A stretch of 64,000 nt of DNA from Tranzscheliella williamsii (lineage: Eukaryota > Basidiomycota > Ustilaginomycetes > Ustilaginales > Ustilaginaceae). The stretch is taken from the NCBI GenBank assembly GCA_023212725.1, contig JALBYF010000032.1:124001-188000 (forward strand). The letters run 5' to 3'. This document shows positions 1 to 10,121 of the stretch, in pieces. A program made the translations under genes and the position numbers. The notes beneath the pieces are model-generated. The model did not search any database and was not told the origin of the DNA. It was given only the letters and a program-made list of their open reading frames with translations. Positions within the stretch are counted from its first letter, which is position 1. Each line of letters starts with the position of its first letter.

Positions 1-2502
1 GGTGATAAAGACCTCGCCTTCGACAGTTTTGGAAGAAAAGACGGCTTCGGTCTTGACTTTCCCCAATCAGCTGCGAATGATCTGCAAAAAGGCGAACCGC
101 AATCAAGGCATGAAGGTCCAAGTATGGGCCACAGTGCCGATGCAGATGGCGAGATTTCTTACTCCAGTGCCGAGCAGCAAATGGATGAACAGCAAAGCTC
201 TAGGGCCGAGATCCACGTAGGCAGTGGCGGCGATAGTCGGCAAGTTGCTCCATCACGACAGGATTGTATGGCTGACTCCGAGCCCCGTGGCGAAGCGCCC
301 TTGTTCTCCAAATCCAATCCCGTCAAACCTCGAAGTTGGGCAGATCGAAGCCTCGACCGATCCGGTAATGGCTCTGATTCGGCGGGCGGCAGCCATACAG
401 GCTCCCCAGGAAGCTCCTCCAACCTAGCATCTAGTATGACTTCTGCTTCTTTGGAGTCTGCCGATCACTCCTCTAGTGGCCCCGAACATTCCATCGGCAT
501 AAATTGGGGTAGTGGAGACAAAACCATCACAATGAACTCAAGCCAGACATCTGCCACAGGCGCTACACTGGCACCAAACACAGCTGATGCAAATCAACTT
601 TCCACGCTCGTGTCTGGGTCCACTTCGACCTCGAATTCGAGCCATGAACAGCGCCATGTTCCCCATCACCAAGCGCCAGCCAGTCACGCAAGCGATGCAC
701 ACCCTGAGCATCTACGCTGGCAGAAGCACCATCAGCCCCCCTCGGACAAGGTGGGCGAAAAGGTGAAACTTCCGCAAGCCGGTTTTGTGTGGAGGAGCGA
801 TGGAGCCAAGGCTGGTCTTTCCAGCTTGGACGCTACCGAGGAGAGCCTAACCTGGGCCTCGACAGCATTTGCGGCGCGCTCAAACGAGGCAGGATCGTCG
901 ATTGCCGGCAGCGCGCTTTGGTCCACCGAAGGTTCTTCGAGCGAATCTAACCCGGCTCGACGGTGCAGGTATGGCGCCTCGACCCTAGCCGACTTGCAAA
1001 ATGCATGGCCTGCGGGTACATGGACGGTCAATAACAAGGCGGCCAACGATTCCGACGCTCACCTTCCGCGCTTTGTCGCCTCACCACATGCCGGAAACGG
1101 CTCTCCATCGCCAGTACCTCACATGCCGGAGGCAGCCAACCCCTATGCCTTTGACTCACGCGCTGGGACGTACCAAAGCCCTGCTTCGGCAATCTTACCG
1201 CCTGGTGTTTATCAAGATCGGTATGCGCTAGTCTCCATCGGACCTGGGGCCGGCATCCGAGCGTTGGACGCATACACGGACCGCGCTGGCAGAGAGGGCG
1301 AGTTCATCCGCCACGATGACGATGCGAACAAAGGCAAGGACCGGCAAGAGGAGCAAGATTCGGCACTCCAGATGGTGGTCAACGGTGTTCCCTACCACGT
1401 CCCCGTCTCTGCGTATCCGGTCGGGTCAACAGCAATGACCACGGGTGGGTTCGGCTATTTGACACGCGCTTATGGTCTCTCGGTCGACAATCTTGTCGAG
1501 GTGGAACTGGTCCTTGCGGATGGAAGGATTCTCACGCTGAATGAGCACTCCAAAACAAAGTCAGAGGAGGAAAAGGACCTCTGGTGGGCTGTCCGGGGTG
1601 CAGCGCCTTGCTTCGGCATCGTATCGCGCCTGACCATCAAGGCTTATCCGGTTCCGTCGGTCTACTCGGGCAACCTGATTTACCCGTTCAATCCGGCCAC
1701 CGCCAGCTCGTTGATCCGGCATTGGCGAGACTGTCTGAAAGTTGGCCTGCCGCCGACCTTCTACTCGAATCTGATCCTGACCGCCGGACCAAGCAAGACA
1801 TCCCATGTGATCGTCATCCAGATCTGCTTTTTAGGGTCAAAGAGCGACGGCGAAGCGCTGGTGGAGACGATCAGCAGCTGGACAGGCGAACGGATGCTGC
1901 TCAAAGATGTGGAAGAACGCAGCTTTCTAGCACAGCAGGATGGTGTCGCTCAGGTGCTCAAGGGCGGAAGAGGACGTCGATGGATGATCCGAGGCGATCT
2001 GATCTCGACCTTGACGGACGAAATGATCTCGCAGAGCGTCGGCAACTTCCAGGGGTTAGGCAGCCGTGCTGTCTGGCTCTTTGAGCTGATGGGCGGAGCG
2101 GTGGAGCGGGCGGACGCTGAGGAGACCTGCATTTCTGCGGAAGCGCGTTCTGCCAAATTTACGGTTGGATCGCTGCAACAGTGGGAGGGGCAGGAAGAAG
2201 ACAGGAACTGCATTGCCAGCGTCGAACGCTGGCTTAATGACGTCGTAAGCAAGGTCAGTGTCGGTGGACCCTATCCGTGTTTCCTGGGCCGCTCGGAGCG
2301 TATGAGCAGGGTCGTCGGCGCTTATGGGCTCGACAACTTCAAACGTCTTCTGCAACTCAAGCGGCGAGTCGATCCGCACAACCTCTTCCGCCACACGTTT
2401 GGCCGTGGCCTGGTCGTCGAGGATGCCGACAAGCTCGTGGCCGAGTTAGAGGCGCACGAGGCGCAACGCCGCTCACTCCAGCAAGAGGCCGCTGCACCGT
2501 AA
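1..2502 (+). CDS. FAD-linked oxidase (PCMH/BBE type), 5' end outside the window
   Basis: The frame is open from base 1, so the protein is truncated at its N-terminus by the window edge; the ATG at 124 is only the first methionine inside. The first ~330 visible residues are Ser/Thr/His/Pro-rich and of low complexity. From about base 1210 the protein becomes a flavoprotein: VSIGPGAG (FAD-domain glycine loop), then TTGGFGYLTRAYGLSVDN and the VLADGR strand typical of PCMH oxidases, and at the end a BBE (berberine-bridge) motif, YGLDNFKRLLQLKRRVDPHNLFR. The family uses covalently or tightly bound FAD to oxidise sugars, alkaloids or other alcohols; the substrate cannot be told here. The usual N-terminal RGGGHS-like FAD motif is not visible and must lie upstream, or has been displaced by the low-complexity insert. 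The stop codon at 2500-2502 is clear. Confidence in the family is high, in the function low. Confidence 0.8.
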   Translation, partial: GDKDLAFDSFGRKDGFGLDFPQSAANDLQKGEPQSRHEGPSMGHSADADGEISYSSAEQQMDEQQSSRAEIHVGSGGDSRQVAPSRQDCMADSEPRGEAPLFSKSNPVKPRSWADRSLDRSGNGSDSAGGSHTGSPGSSSNLASSMTSASLESADHSSSGPEHSIGINWGSGDKTITMNSSQTSATGATLAPNTADANQLSTLVSGSTSTSNSSHEQRHVPHHQAPASHASDAHPEHLRWQKHHQPPSDKVGEKVKLPQAGFVWRSDGAKAGLSSLDATEESLTWASTAFAARSNEAGSSIAGSALWSTEGSSSESNPARRCRYGASTLADLQNAWPAGTWTVNNKAANDSDAHLPRFVASPHAGNGSPSPVPHMPEAANPYAFDSRAGTYQSPASAILPPGVYQDRYALVSIGPGAGIRALDAYTDRAGREGEFIRHDDDANKGKDRQEEQDSALQMVVNGVPYHVPVSAYPVGSTAMTTGGFGYLTRAYGLSVDNLVEVELVLADGRILTLNEHSKTKSEEEKDLWWAVRGAAPCFGIVSRLTIKAYPVPSVYSGNLIYPFNPATASSLIRHWRDCLKVGLPPTFYSNLILTAGPSKTSHVIVIQICFLGSKSDGEALVETISSWTGERMLLKDVEERSFLAQQDGVAQVLKGGRGRRWMIRGDLISTLTDEMISQSVGNFQGLGSRAVWLFELMGGAVERADAEETCISAEARSAKFTVGSLQQWEGQEEDRNCIASVERWLNDVVSKVSVGGPYPCFLGRSERMSRVVGAYGLDNFKRLLQLKRRVDPHNLFRHTFGRGLVVEDADKLVAELEAHEAQRRSLQQEAAAP

Positions 2503-3767
2503 CCGCAGGCACATGTACTTTGCTACATCTGGACTAAACCCAACCATCTCACGCAAAGGGTTGCTCTCAGCCCCTCTCCCGCTGCTCCCCTCAATCACAC
2601 CCAGTGACCAGCTCTGTCGCTGCACTATACCAACAATATCTATTCCTATCTATCTGTCTTTCGTTCTGTCCGCACAGATCAAGCACAGAGTGCTCAGTAC
2701 TTGCGAGTTAATTACAAAGTCACCAACCGCTTTCAAGTCACTACAACGACCCGAAGATCGTCTTCGGCCATGGCAACTCTCCGAATGACTCGTGATAGAG
2801 AAGAAACCTGGTGGCAAGTGTGAGTGTCATGTCGGAGAGAGTAAAGGCGCTTTAACCTATACCTGTGGGTTTCGTGCGCCGAGCCATGTCGTTGCATCGG
2901 GAAAGGGTTTGCATCGGGAACGTGCAGTTGCGCCCACCTTGCTTCCGATCTACTCTCTAGGAACCGCTTCATTATCACTACCGCACGATCCATCCGCATA
3001 AGCTTCCCCGCTTCTTCATCCAGCTATCCGTCTTTTGTGGTGCACACCGTAGCCTGACCCATTCGTGCTATTGACGCTGGTGTCTGCGCGCGAAAGTACA
3101 GAGAGCCCGGGGCTGGCAGCATCGCAGATCGGTCAGCGCGCTAAGGTGAATCGGGGAGATCTCTCTCGTGGATTTGGGTGCAAATCCGCCATTTCGCGGC
3201 TTTCGGAGTTGAGAAGACTGGCAGCCATCCAGAAGCCGCGTCGGTGACCGGCCGGACGTCGGTTGGACCCCATTCCCACACCACCATCATCCACCACCAT
3301 CCTCTTTCTCGCGTTTCGCCCGCTCGATCTTGCTCGCAACAAAGGCTTCTCGCCTAGGCCGATATCAACCTGGCCCCCGCATCCGCACCGATCGAGACCC
3401 CGTTTCACGACACCTTGGCTGCCTTACCGCCGCTGGCACGCTGCATATCATAGACCACCTAACGCTCCTCCCGTCCAGACCGCACCTTGCTCTGCACGCC
3501 CAAACGAACAAGATCCCATCGCCGAGCGCTCTCGTTGCATCAATTGTCGCAGAATCTCGTTCGCATCACTACAGCTTTGCACGGCTGCCAGGGCGCGTCT
3601 ACCACCCGCTTCGCACGACGTTTCGCCTGCTATTCGTGACACTGTCCGTGGTGGCTTCGAATCGTCGCATCCAATCCTCGTATACTCGTGGCACTTGGTC
3701 GTCCTGCTTATCATATGGCTCAGCAAGCGTCTTGGGCTTCGTGTAGCTCCTGTTCCTCCATCTTCAG
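2503..3767. other. Intergenic region and SPT7 leader
   Basis: About 1.26 kb between the FAD oxidase stop and the SPT7 start. It contains pyrimidine-rich stretches (around 3260-3480) suiting an SPT7 promoter or 5' leader. Open frames here (for example 3263-3850) are arginine/proline/serine-rich without recognisable domains, and I do not call them genes. Confidence 0.5.
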
Positions 3768-6223
3768 ATGAAGGTAAGCAATCCGGCCCGCCGCCGAGCA
3801 CGTCTCAATGTGCGTTGAATCCTGGTTCTGACCCGTGTTATCGTCCATAGTACCTCCTACAAGCGATCGAGGCAAAACGTGCCTCGATCAAGCTCGGTGA
3901 TACCGAACTTCGCAGCCTTCTGACTGAAGTATGCAAGGGGAGGGACGAGAGAGAAGAGTTCCTCGAGTCCATAGACCGTATCATCACCGAGCTCAAGAAC
4001 TACACCGAACATTCCGCCGCCTTTCTCACCAAAGTGCACAAACGCGATGCCCCAGACTATTACGATGGTAAGTAACCACGCCTCAGACTCGCAGCCTGTT
4101 CGCCCAGTTCGGCGCACTGAACCGCCCGCCCACCTGTCTCCACAGTCATTAAGCATCCTATGGATCTCGGCTCGATGCAGAAAAAGGTCAAAGCAGGCCA
4201 ATACAAGAACAAGAAGCAGTTTGCCCACGATCTGGATCTTATCTGGGACAACTGTTTGCTCTATAATTCGGACCCAGCGCATCCGCTTCGTAGGAACGTC
4301 CAGTTCATGCGCAAGAAGGCAAACCATCTGCTCGAATTCATCAGCGATAAGAGCGATGTCAAGGATGCACTAATTCAGTGGGAGCTGAACGAGTCTGCTG
4401 CCCCCAACGCCGCTGGCTATGGGCACTCTGCCGTCGCCAAGGCCGGCTTAGGTCTCGCAAATGGCCAGATCGATTCCGCACCTGTGGCGCTGAAACGCGG
4501 CCGGTCGATAGGCGATACGCCTTTCGACCAGCAAGAGGCCTTTATGCGCTCGCGGCAGTCCATGTTTACCTTTGCCCGGCTCGATGCCTCGCTAGCTCAC
4601 CTCCACAGCAGCATAGTGAGTGACTGGCAGATGGCCGGCCCCTCGTCTCGCCCGATGCTGGACAACGCCAAGGTGGTGGAGCAGATGGAGGACATCAAGG
4701 CTCGATCCGAGCACGACCCATTGAGCAGCACCCTTGGCGCCATTTTCCGTCCGCTGCTCAGCGCCAAAGGCAAAGAAAAGGCCTCGCCCGAGCCAGACGC
4801 TCAGCCGACCCCTGCCGTCGCTGATCTGGACGTGGTGGCTGACTGGTACACGGTCGCAGCCTCGCACGACCTGATGTCCTCTGCCCTTCCCGACCTGCCT
4901 TCGTCGGAGCTGATGCCGCCCGATCCGGCCGGGCAGAGCTTGCAGGGGAAAAAGCGAAAAAAGCCCTTCCACCTCGTCCCAGCAACACGGCGAAAGGGGC
5001 TGCAGGGAAAGATCGCTCGCAACATCCGTACGTTACATCGCCTCCAAGAGACGCACAACAAGTTTCTCTATCTGGCTCACCACGTAGAGAACGAAGCGCC
5101 GATTCCGCCCTACCTCACTTCGACGTCGTCCGACGAAGAGTCGGACTACCCTTCCGACGTCGAGGATGCCGAGCAGGAGCCATTCGACCACCCGCGCCAT
5201 CCGTTTGCACGCATCTCGCCCGACTCTGTGCGCGAACACGCGGCCTACAATGCGCAGACCATCCTGGCGCATCAGGGGTTCGAAGGCGGGCATCGTGCCG
5301 CCGTCAACGTGCTTACCGACGTCATGGGTGACTTTATCATGAACCTCGGCAGGGTGATGCGCGTCTACACGGATCGATACGCGTCCAAGATGTCGGCGGA
5401 GGAGATCATCCTGCATACCCTGCAGGAGAGCGGGGGGGCGGATGTGCTGAGCCTGGAGAACTACATCCGGAACGACGTGGACCGGTATGGGGCCAAGATG
5501 GGCGATCTGCTGCGGAAGTTGCGGCAGAGCTACCGCGAGCAGTTCAGTGTCTCGACCGAGCGCGGCGTGATTGAGGACGAGGCGCTGTTTGCGGACAATG
5601 GCGAGGCGCTGGTGGCGGGGCAGTTTGCCGAGGATCTGGGGGACGACTACTTTGGCTTCCGCGAGCTGGGACTCGACCGCGAGTTGGGCATGGCGGGGTT
5701 GACCGTGCCGACGCGGCTCTTCTATGGCCGGGCGCGGCACGCGCACGCTGCGCTGGCCGCGCGCGGCGGCGGTGTGAAGGAGCCTGTCCTGCCGTACCCG
5801 CCGCCGCCGCCGCCGGTGCGCCTGACGTCGGCGGCCCTCGCCGCGCAGATCGGCCTGCTGCAGCCATTCTACCAGGACCGCATGCGCGACCACCGCCAGC
5901 GCGCCAAGCACGAACCCCACCCCCCCGCCAGCCCCGCCCCCGCCAAAGACCCCGAACCCGACCCCGCAGACAAGGAAGAAGACCCCCTCGTCGCCGCCAA
6001 CACCCTCCCCGACACTGAGCAGGAGAAACAGCGCTACAAGGTGCCGCCCACCGGCAAAATGCCCCGCCGCCTCCTCTGGTCCCCCGCGCTGGAAAAGAAG
6101 GCCGCGCTCGACAAATCCGCCGCCGCCGCCGCCCTCGCCACCGCCGCCCGCGCACCACCCCACAAGCCCACCCCCCCCAAAGATGCCAAGCACGCCAAGC
6201 GCCACCAGGGCATCGCCGCATAG
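3768..6223 (+). CDS. SPT7: SAGA complex subunit Spt7 (bromodomain + histone fold)
   Basis: Three exons are inferred: 3768-3773, 3851-4067 and 4146-6223, giving 766 residues. Exon 1 encodes only Met-Lys; splicing (GTAAGC...ATAG) joins it to YLLQAIEAKR, giving the MKYLL start expected of fungal Spt7. The second intron (GTAAGT...CACAG, 78 nt) splits a Val codon inside the bromodomain, restoring DAPDYYD-VIKHPMDLGSM. Residues ~50-110 are the bromodomain (NYTEHSAAFLTKV, KNKKQF, DLIWDNCLLYN). Residues ~450-535 form the bromodomain-associated histone fold (VNVLTDVMGDFIMNLGRVMR, ending at LLRKLRQSYRE), which pairs with a TAF10-like partner. The C-terminus is proline/alanine-rich and basic. Spt7 is a core scaffold of the nuclear SAGA histone acetyltransferase coactivator. 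The gene converges on the dehydrogenase at 6312-7345, with only 88 bp between the stop codons. Confidence 0.93.
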
Positions 6224-6311
6224 CCCTCCCGCACGCCTCTCGCCTCCACTCGGCCGGCGCAATTGCCTTGCTTGGTGCTGCATCATTGCGCGCTCTACCG
6301 TGTGTGTATGT

Positions 6312-7345
6312 CTAGTCTGAGGCGGGGAGCTGTGGCGCAGGTACGACCAGGCGTATGACGTTAGTGGGAAGCAATGAGGACAGGGGACGGTGGGGTGAAA
6401 ACTTACTTTCTGGAGCGCGCCGCCGTCGACGCGCATGGTGGTGCCGTTGGCGAAGACGCTGTTCCTGCTAGCGAGGTAGAGAACGGCAGAGGCGTGCTCG
6501 GGGGGGCGGCCGCAGCGGCCGAGGGGGATGTCGGCGCCGTTGGTGTGGTCGAGGGTGGCGTGGCGGGAGGCTTGGTGGATGGGCTGGGTTGAGGTGAGGT
6601 CGGAGGGGTAGAGGCCTGGTTCGATGGTGTTGGTGCGGAGGCCGTGGTCGCAGAAGAGGGTGCTGAGCATCTGGCCTAGGTGGCTGACGGCGGTTTTGCT
6701 GATGTTGTACAGCGGGTTGAGGATGGGCAGTTTGGCCCAGGCCGCGTTGGACGAGATCAGGATGGTCTGCGCGGCGTACGCCGTGCTGGAGCCTTGCCGG
6801 AGGAGCGGCAGGAAGGCGAGTGCGGTCAAGTAGGTTCCCGTGACGTTGGTCTGCAGGATGGCGCTGCACTCCTCCTCGCTGAACGACCAGAGCTCGTCGA
6901 CGAGCGCGTCCAGCTGCTCCTCCGCGCTGCCGCCTGCCGCTTCCGCGCCGCCGTACGACCGCAAGAACCGCCCGCCCACGCCCGCATTGCACACCAACAC
7001 CTGCACCCCGCACCGCCCGCGCGCAGCCAGATCGCCTGCAATCGCCTCCCGCGCCGCACTCAGCGACGCCTTCTGCGTAATATCCGCCGCCACCGCCACC
7101 AGCACCCCCCGCGCCCCCGTCCCCGCCCCACCCAGCCCCTCAAAGTGCTGCACAACGCTGTCCAGCTGCTCCTTCCGCCGCCCCAGAATGTACACCAGCG
7201 CACCGTTCATCGCAAGCGCCTGTGCCGCATACAGCCCCAATCCAGACCCCCCACCAGTGACAACAACGGTGAGCCCCGACACATCGAACAGGTTCGGCAC
7301 CAGAAGCCCCGACAGCGGATGCTCTTGATCGTCAAACGAAGCCAT
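6312..7345 (-). CDS. Short-chain dehydrogenase/reductase (SDR), 318 aa
   Basis: Two exons: 7345-6407 (313 codons) and 6329-6312 (Leu-Pro-Ala-Ser-Asp-stop), joined by removing a 77-nt intron (GTAAGT donor, CACTAAC branch point, CCACAG acceptor). It is a classical SDR: cofactor loop TGGGSGLG at residues 30-37, NAG at 120-122, N167, and the catalytic Ser (S199), Tyr213 and Lys217 (YNISK). Near the end NTIEPGLYPSDLT and GTTMRVDGG are the substrate-loop and C-terminal SDR signatures. It should be an NAD(P)-dependent cytosolic oxidoreductase; the substrate is not recognisable. Without splicing the frame would run on antisense through SPT7 to 770 codons, which I treat as artefact. The ATG at 7345 is the only plausible start. 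Confidence 0.9.
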
Positions 7346-7681
7346 GCCTATCGATCCTTTCGTAATACACAGTGGCAGACGGGTTCAGGATGCAGGGCGT
7401 AGAAGATGGTGGTAGAGAAGCAGGCTAAGAAGCGAATCCGCTGCACCGTGCACGGGCGAACTAAGTTAACTGGCAGAAAATGCAGACATACCGGCAGTCC
7501 ATCCCCTGGACGTCGAAATCGGACCAACAAGTACTACCCCAGTGCCCCTGTCGCTGTCAACGTCGGAGGCAGCACGACGAAGCATCTCCCGGTTCACATG
7601 TCACGTCATAACGGCACACACAGGCGGCGCATACATGGGATGGTTTGCTGGTGGTGCTAGCAGGTATCAAACGAAACAGAA
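7346..7681. other. Intergenic, SDR promoter side
   Basis: 336 bp between the SDR start codon and the stop of the Bli-3-like gene; both genes lie on the minus strand. I see no gene or clear signal here; it must hold the SDR promoter and the 3' end of the upstream gene. Confidence 0.4.
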
Positions 7682-8293
7682 CTAGTGGCTAGACTTGTGG
7701 TCCTTGGTTGCCTGCTGGATCTCCTGTTCATTGATGATGACGAGCTTCCCGGGGCTGGCAGCTTCGGCGCCGAAAGTGGCCTTGACGGTCTGGGTGATGG
7801 CCGAGAGCATTCCATCGGCCTTAAAGTAGCGGATCTCATCGGGCTGGACGTCGAGCAAGACGACGCGTGGGTCATCGTAGTTGCCCGTGTGCTTGCCGTC
7901 CTTCTTGTCATCAAACCATGCGTTGAGCGAGGTGGTCCAGTACTTCTTGATCTTCTCTTGGTCACGGTTTAGGCTAGCCCGGCCCGAGATGGATACCCAG
8001 TCGGTGGTCTTGGGGTCCAAAAACGAAACGTTCACCTGGGGATTCGCCTCAATGTCGTCGGTCTTGCCAGACTCTGTGTTCATGTAGAAGGCGAAGACGA
8101 GACCCTCTGTAGTGCCGGGCACCATGGCGCGCGAGGCCAGCTTGCCATCCTGAGTGCGCGACGTCAACATGCCCGTCCCAATGCTCTTGGTGATCGAGAG
8201 AAGAGTGTCAATCTTCTGCTGCGGCGTCAAATCGTCGCTCTTCTGCGCGCCCCGCTGGGCGGTGGGATCTTGAGCCTGTGTGTTGGTAGACAT
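7682..8293 (-). CDS. Bli-3 / general-stress-protein-26-like FMN-barrel protein
   Basis: Single exon, 203 residues, ATG at 8293. The body (KIDTLLSITKSIGTGMLTSR, LVFAFYMNTESGKTDDIEANPQVNVSFLDP, DWVSISGRASLNRDQEKIKKYW) matches the pyridoxamine-5'-phosphate-oxidase-like FMN-binding split barrel called general stress protein 26, of which fungal Bli-3 (blue-light inducible in Neurospora) is a member. Such proteins bind flavin and are usually stress- or light-induced, with no firmly assigned reaction. The length fits the family. A TATA-like element lies about 100 bp upstream of the ATG, in agreement with an inducible gene. It is divergent from SPA2 across a 1.8-kb spacer. Confidence 0.88.
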   Translation of the reverse strand: MSTNTQAQDPTAQRGAQKSDDLTPQQKIDTLLSITKSIGTGMLTSRTQDGKLASRAMVPGTTEGLVFAFYMNTESGKTDDIEANPQVNVSFLDPKTTDWVSISGRASLNRDQEKIKKYWTTSLNAWFDDKKDGKHTGNYDDPRVVLLDVQPDEIRYFKADGMLSAITQTVKATFGAEAASPGKLVIINEQEIQQATKDHKSSH

Positions 8294-10121
8294 GGCGATT
8301 ACTCTAGACGTGGTTGTTGTTGGGTAAGTCGTTTGAATGTTGATGTTAGATGGACAACTAAGGATGTTGTGTGCCGACGCAGCAAGGCGGATATATATAG
8401 GTGTAGGATCGGGGTCGCACGGGATGGAAGGAGAAGCAGCACCGCATCACCTCATCAAATGGCGCCTTCACGGGAGCGGCGCGCTGTGATCTCATCGGTA
8501 GGGAGTAGAGCAAAGTCCGCACCGAACTGCGGAAGCGAACGTCCTCTGGCCGGTGTCGAAACGATGATTCATAGGCCAAACGAAGGTTGTGGGTGCTCAT
8601 GCGTTATGCCTAAGCTTGGCAACTCACCACTTTACGTCAGGTGGAGGTCAGGGCTTGGCCCGATGTACTGCATTCCGGATCGGGCCAAGATCTGTAATCC
8701 ACCATCGAAGGGATCGGTGGCAAAGGCGTGTTGTTAGACTCGACTACAGTACACAGCGTCGAACAGTTAACCAATGACGGCTTCAGTGCCAGTCGACGTC
8801 CAATCTCAAGGGACCCCGCGCGACGTTGGTGTGCGCTCTGCGGGCTTGCCAATGGCTTTTGTCCTGACATCAGAAAAGCATGTGCGGTTACTGTTCATTG
8901 CTGGAGGAGGGAGAAATATCGAAAAATCCGCTTGTAGCCATAGAGGTTTGCTGATAGGAGCTTACACTCAGCCGCTTCTAGTGGCGATCAGCCTGGTCGT
9001 GTAGCAGCGATCGTCTTCTCGGAATCATCGGGCGCATGACGGGGTGGTGGTGCATTAACAGAGAGCGAAGATACACGAACACTGTTCGGCATTGACTCTC
9101 CCAAAGTGGCGAGGCATGCGTCCTCCTCCGCCAACGCTCGCTTGGCTAGAATTACGTTGATGCATTCCTGATCATCAGCAGACCCCCTACCGCCGAGGCG
9201 GAATCGGGCCGCACCTTGCCGTCATCCTGCTCTCTGACTGAGTCTGTGGCATGTCCGCCCCTAGACCAACAATTTGGCTCCTCACCATCACAATAAGAGC
9301 TGCGGATGACCATGATTGGGCAAATCATCATCAACGGGAAGGCAGCTGACGTGTCTAGAGATCACATTCTGAGCTGCTTGTCGCAGATCAGACACGCTAA
9401 CGCTAGCTAGCTAGCCTCCCTCTTGAGGTTGTAGTGTTAGGCTGGGCCAGTACGTCGGCAAATTTACTATTCTTCATTTGACTAACCTGCAGAGCGTGGC
9501 TACACGACGCGCGTATCCTATCGTTAGTACGTGCCCTCGTTGGCGACTATATACAATAAATTCAAGTACGGTGGTGGCATCACATGCAGCGGAAGGACAA
9601 TACTAAATACAAGCTCAATCGGTGCTCTCGAGGCTGTGCGGCATGAAACGGGGACCCCTTTCCTTTTGGCTGGCTACTCTACCTCTGCTCTTGGCCTTCA
9701 CCACTTAATTTCCCGCAGACCGAAGCGTGGTGCCGTTCAATTCGATACCTACTCGGCCTGCACTCGCTCGCCGCCATCAAACCTCGTTTTCCTACCCGCA
9801 ACGACCATCACTACTCCTTTCCTCCGCTTCGATTCTCGACCCATTTCGATCCTTCAGCTTCTCGGTTCCAACGGATGCGGCTGCCCGTCTGTTCTGCCCA
9901 TCGTCGTGCATCTCTTCTTCCATTTCTTCTTTATTGATCGGTCCAATTGAATCAGACGAAACCCAACCTGACCTCCCGCAATCGACACTGCTGGACAGGT
10001 GTCACTCACCAAGTACAAGTCTCGCAGTATCTCTTGAACAGTTGATAGGTGGATTGCTACAACACAAGCGTGCCTTGTCGATCAGCCGACCGTATCCTGT
10101 TCGTGTGTCGAGGTGCCAGAA
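8294..10121. other. Divergent promoter region (Bli-3-like / SPA2)
   Basis: 1.8 kb between two divergent genes. Open frames here are short and featureless. The part next to SPA2 (about 9700-10100) is rich in C and T, as expected for a leader of a basidiomycete gene. Apart from the TATA-like element at 8392 I see no further signal. Confidence 0.5.
8392..8398 (-). promoter_or_regulatory. Putative TATA box of the Bli-3-like gene
   Basis: TATATAT on the minus strand about 100 bp before the ATG at 8293. Distance and sequence fit a TATA element; no other support. Confidence 0.5.

Noticed and set aside
3263..3850. 195-codon plus-strand frame before SPT7
   Set aside because: Proline/arginine/serine-rich, no domain; it overlaps the SPT7 leader and intron.
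5033..6406. Minus-strand open frame continuing the SDR to 770 codons across SPT7
   Set aside because: Beyond the SDR intron donor the translation is low-complexity Gly/Arg/His sequence antisense to SPT7; GC-rich codon usage makes such frames.
10113..10121. Longer SPA2 start
   Set aside because: It would use GTG; the ATG at 10122 follows nine bases later. Likewise TTG/GTG starts at 14473, 22591, 36305, 38629, 49050 and 61122 were replaced by the first ATG.
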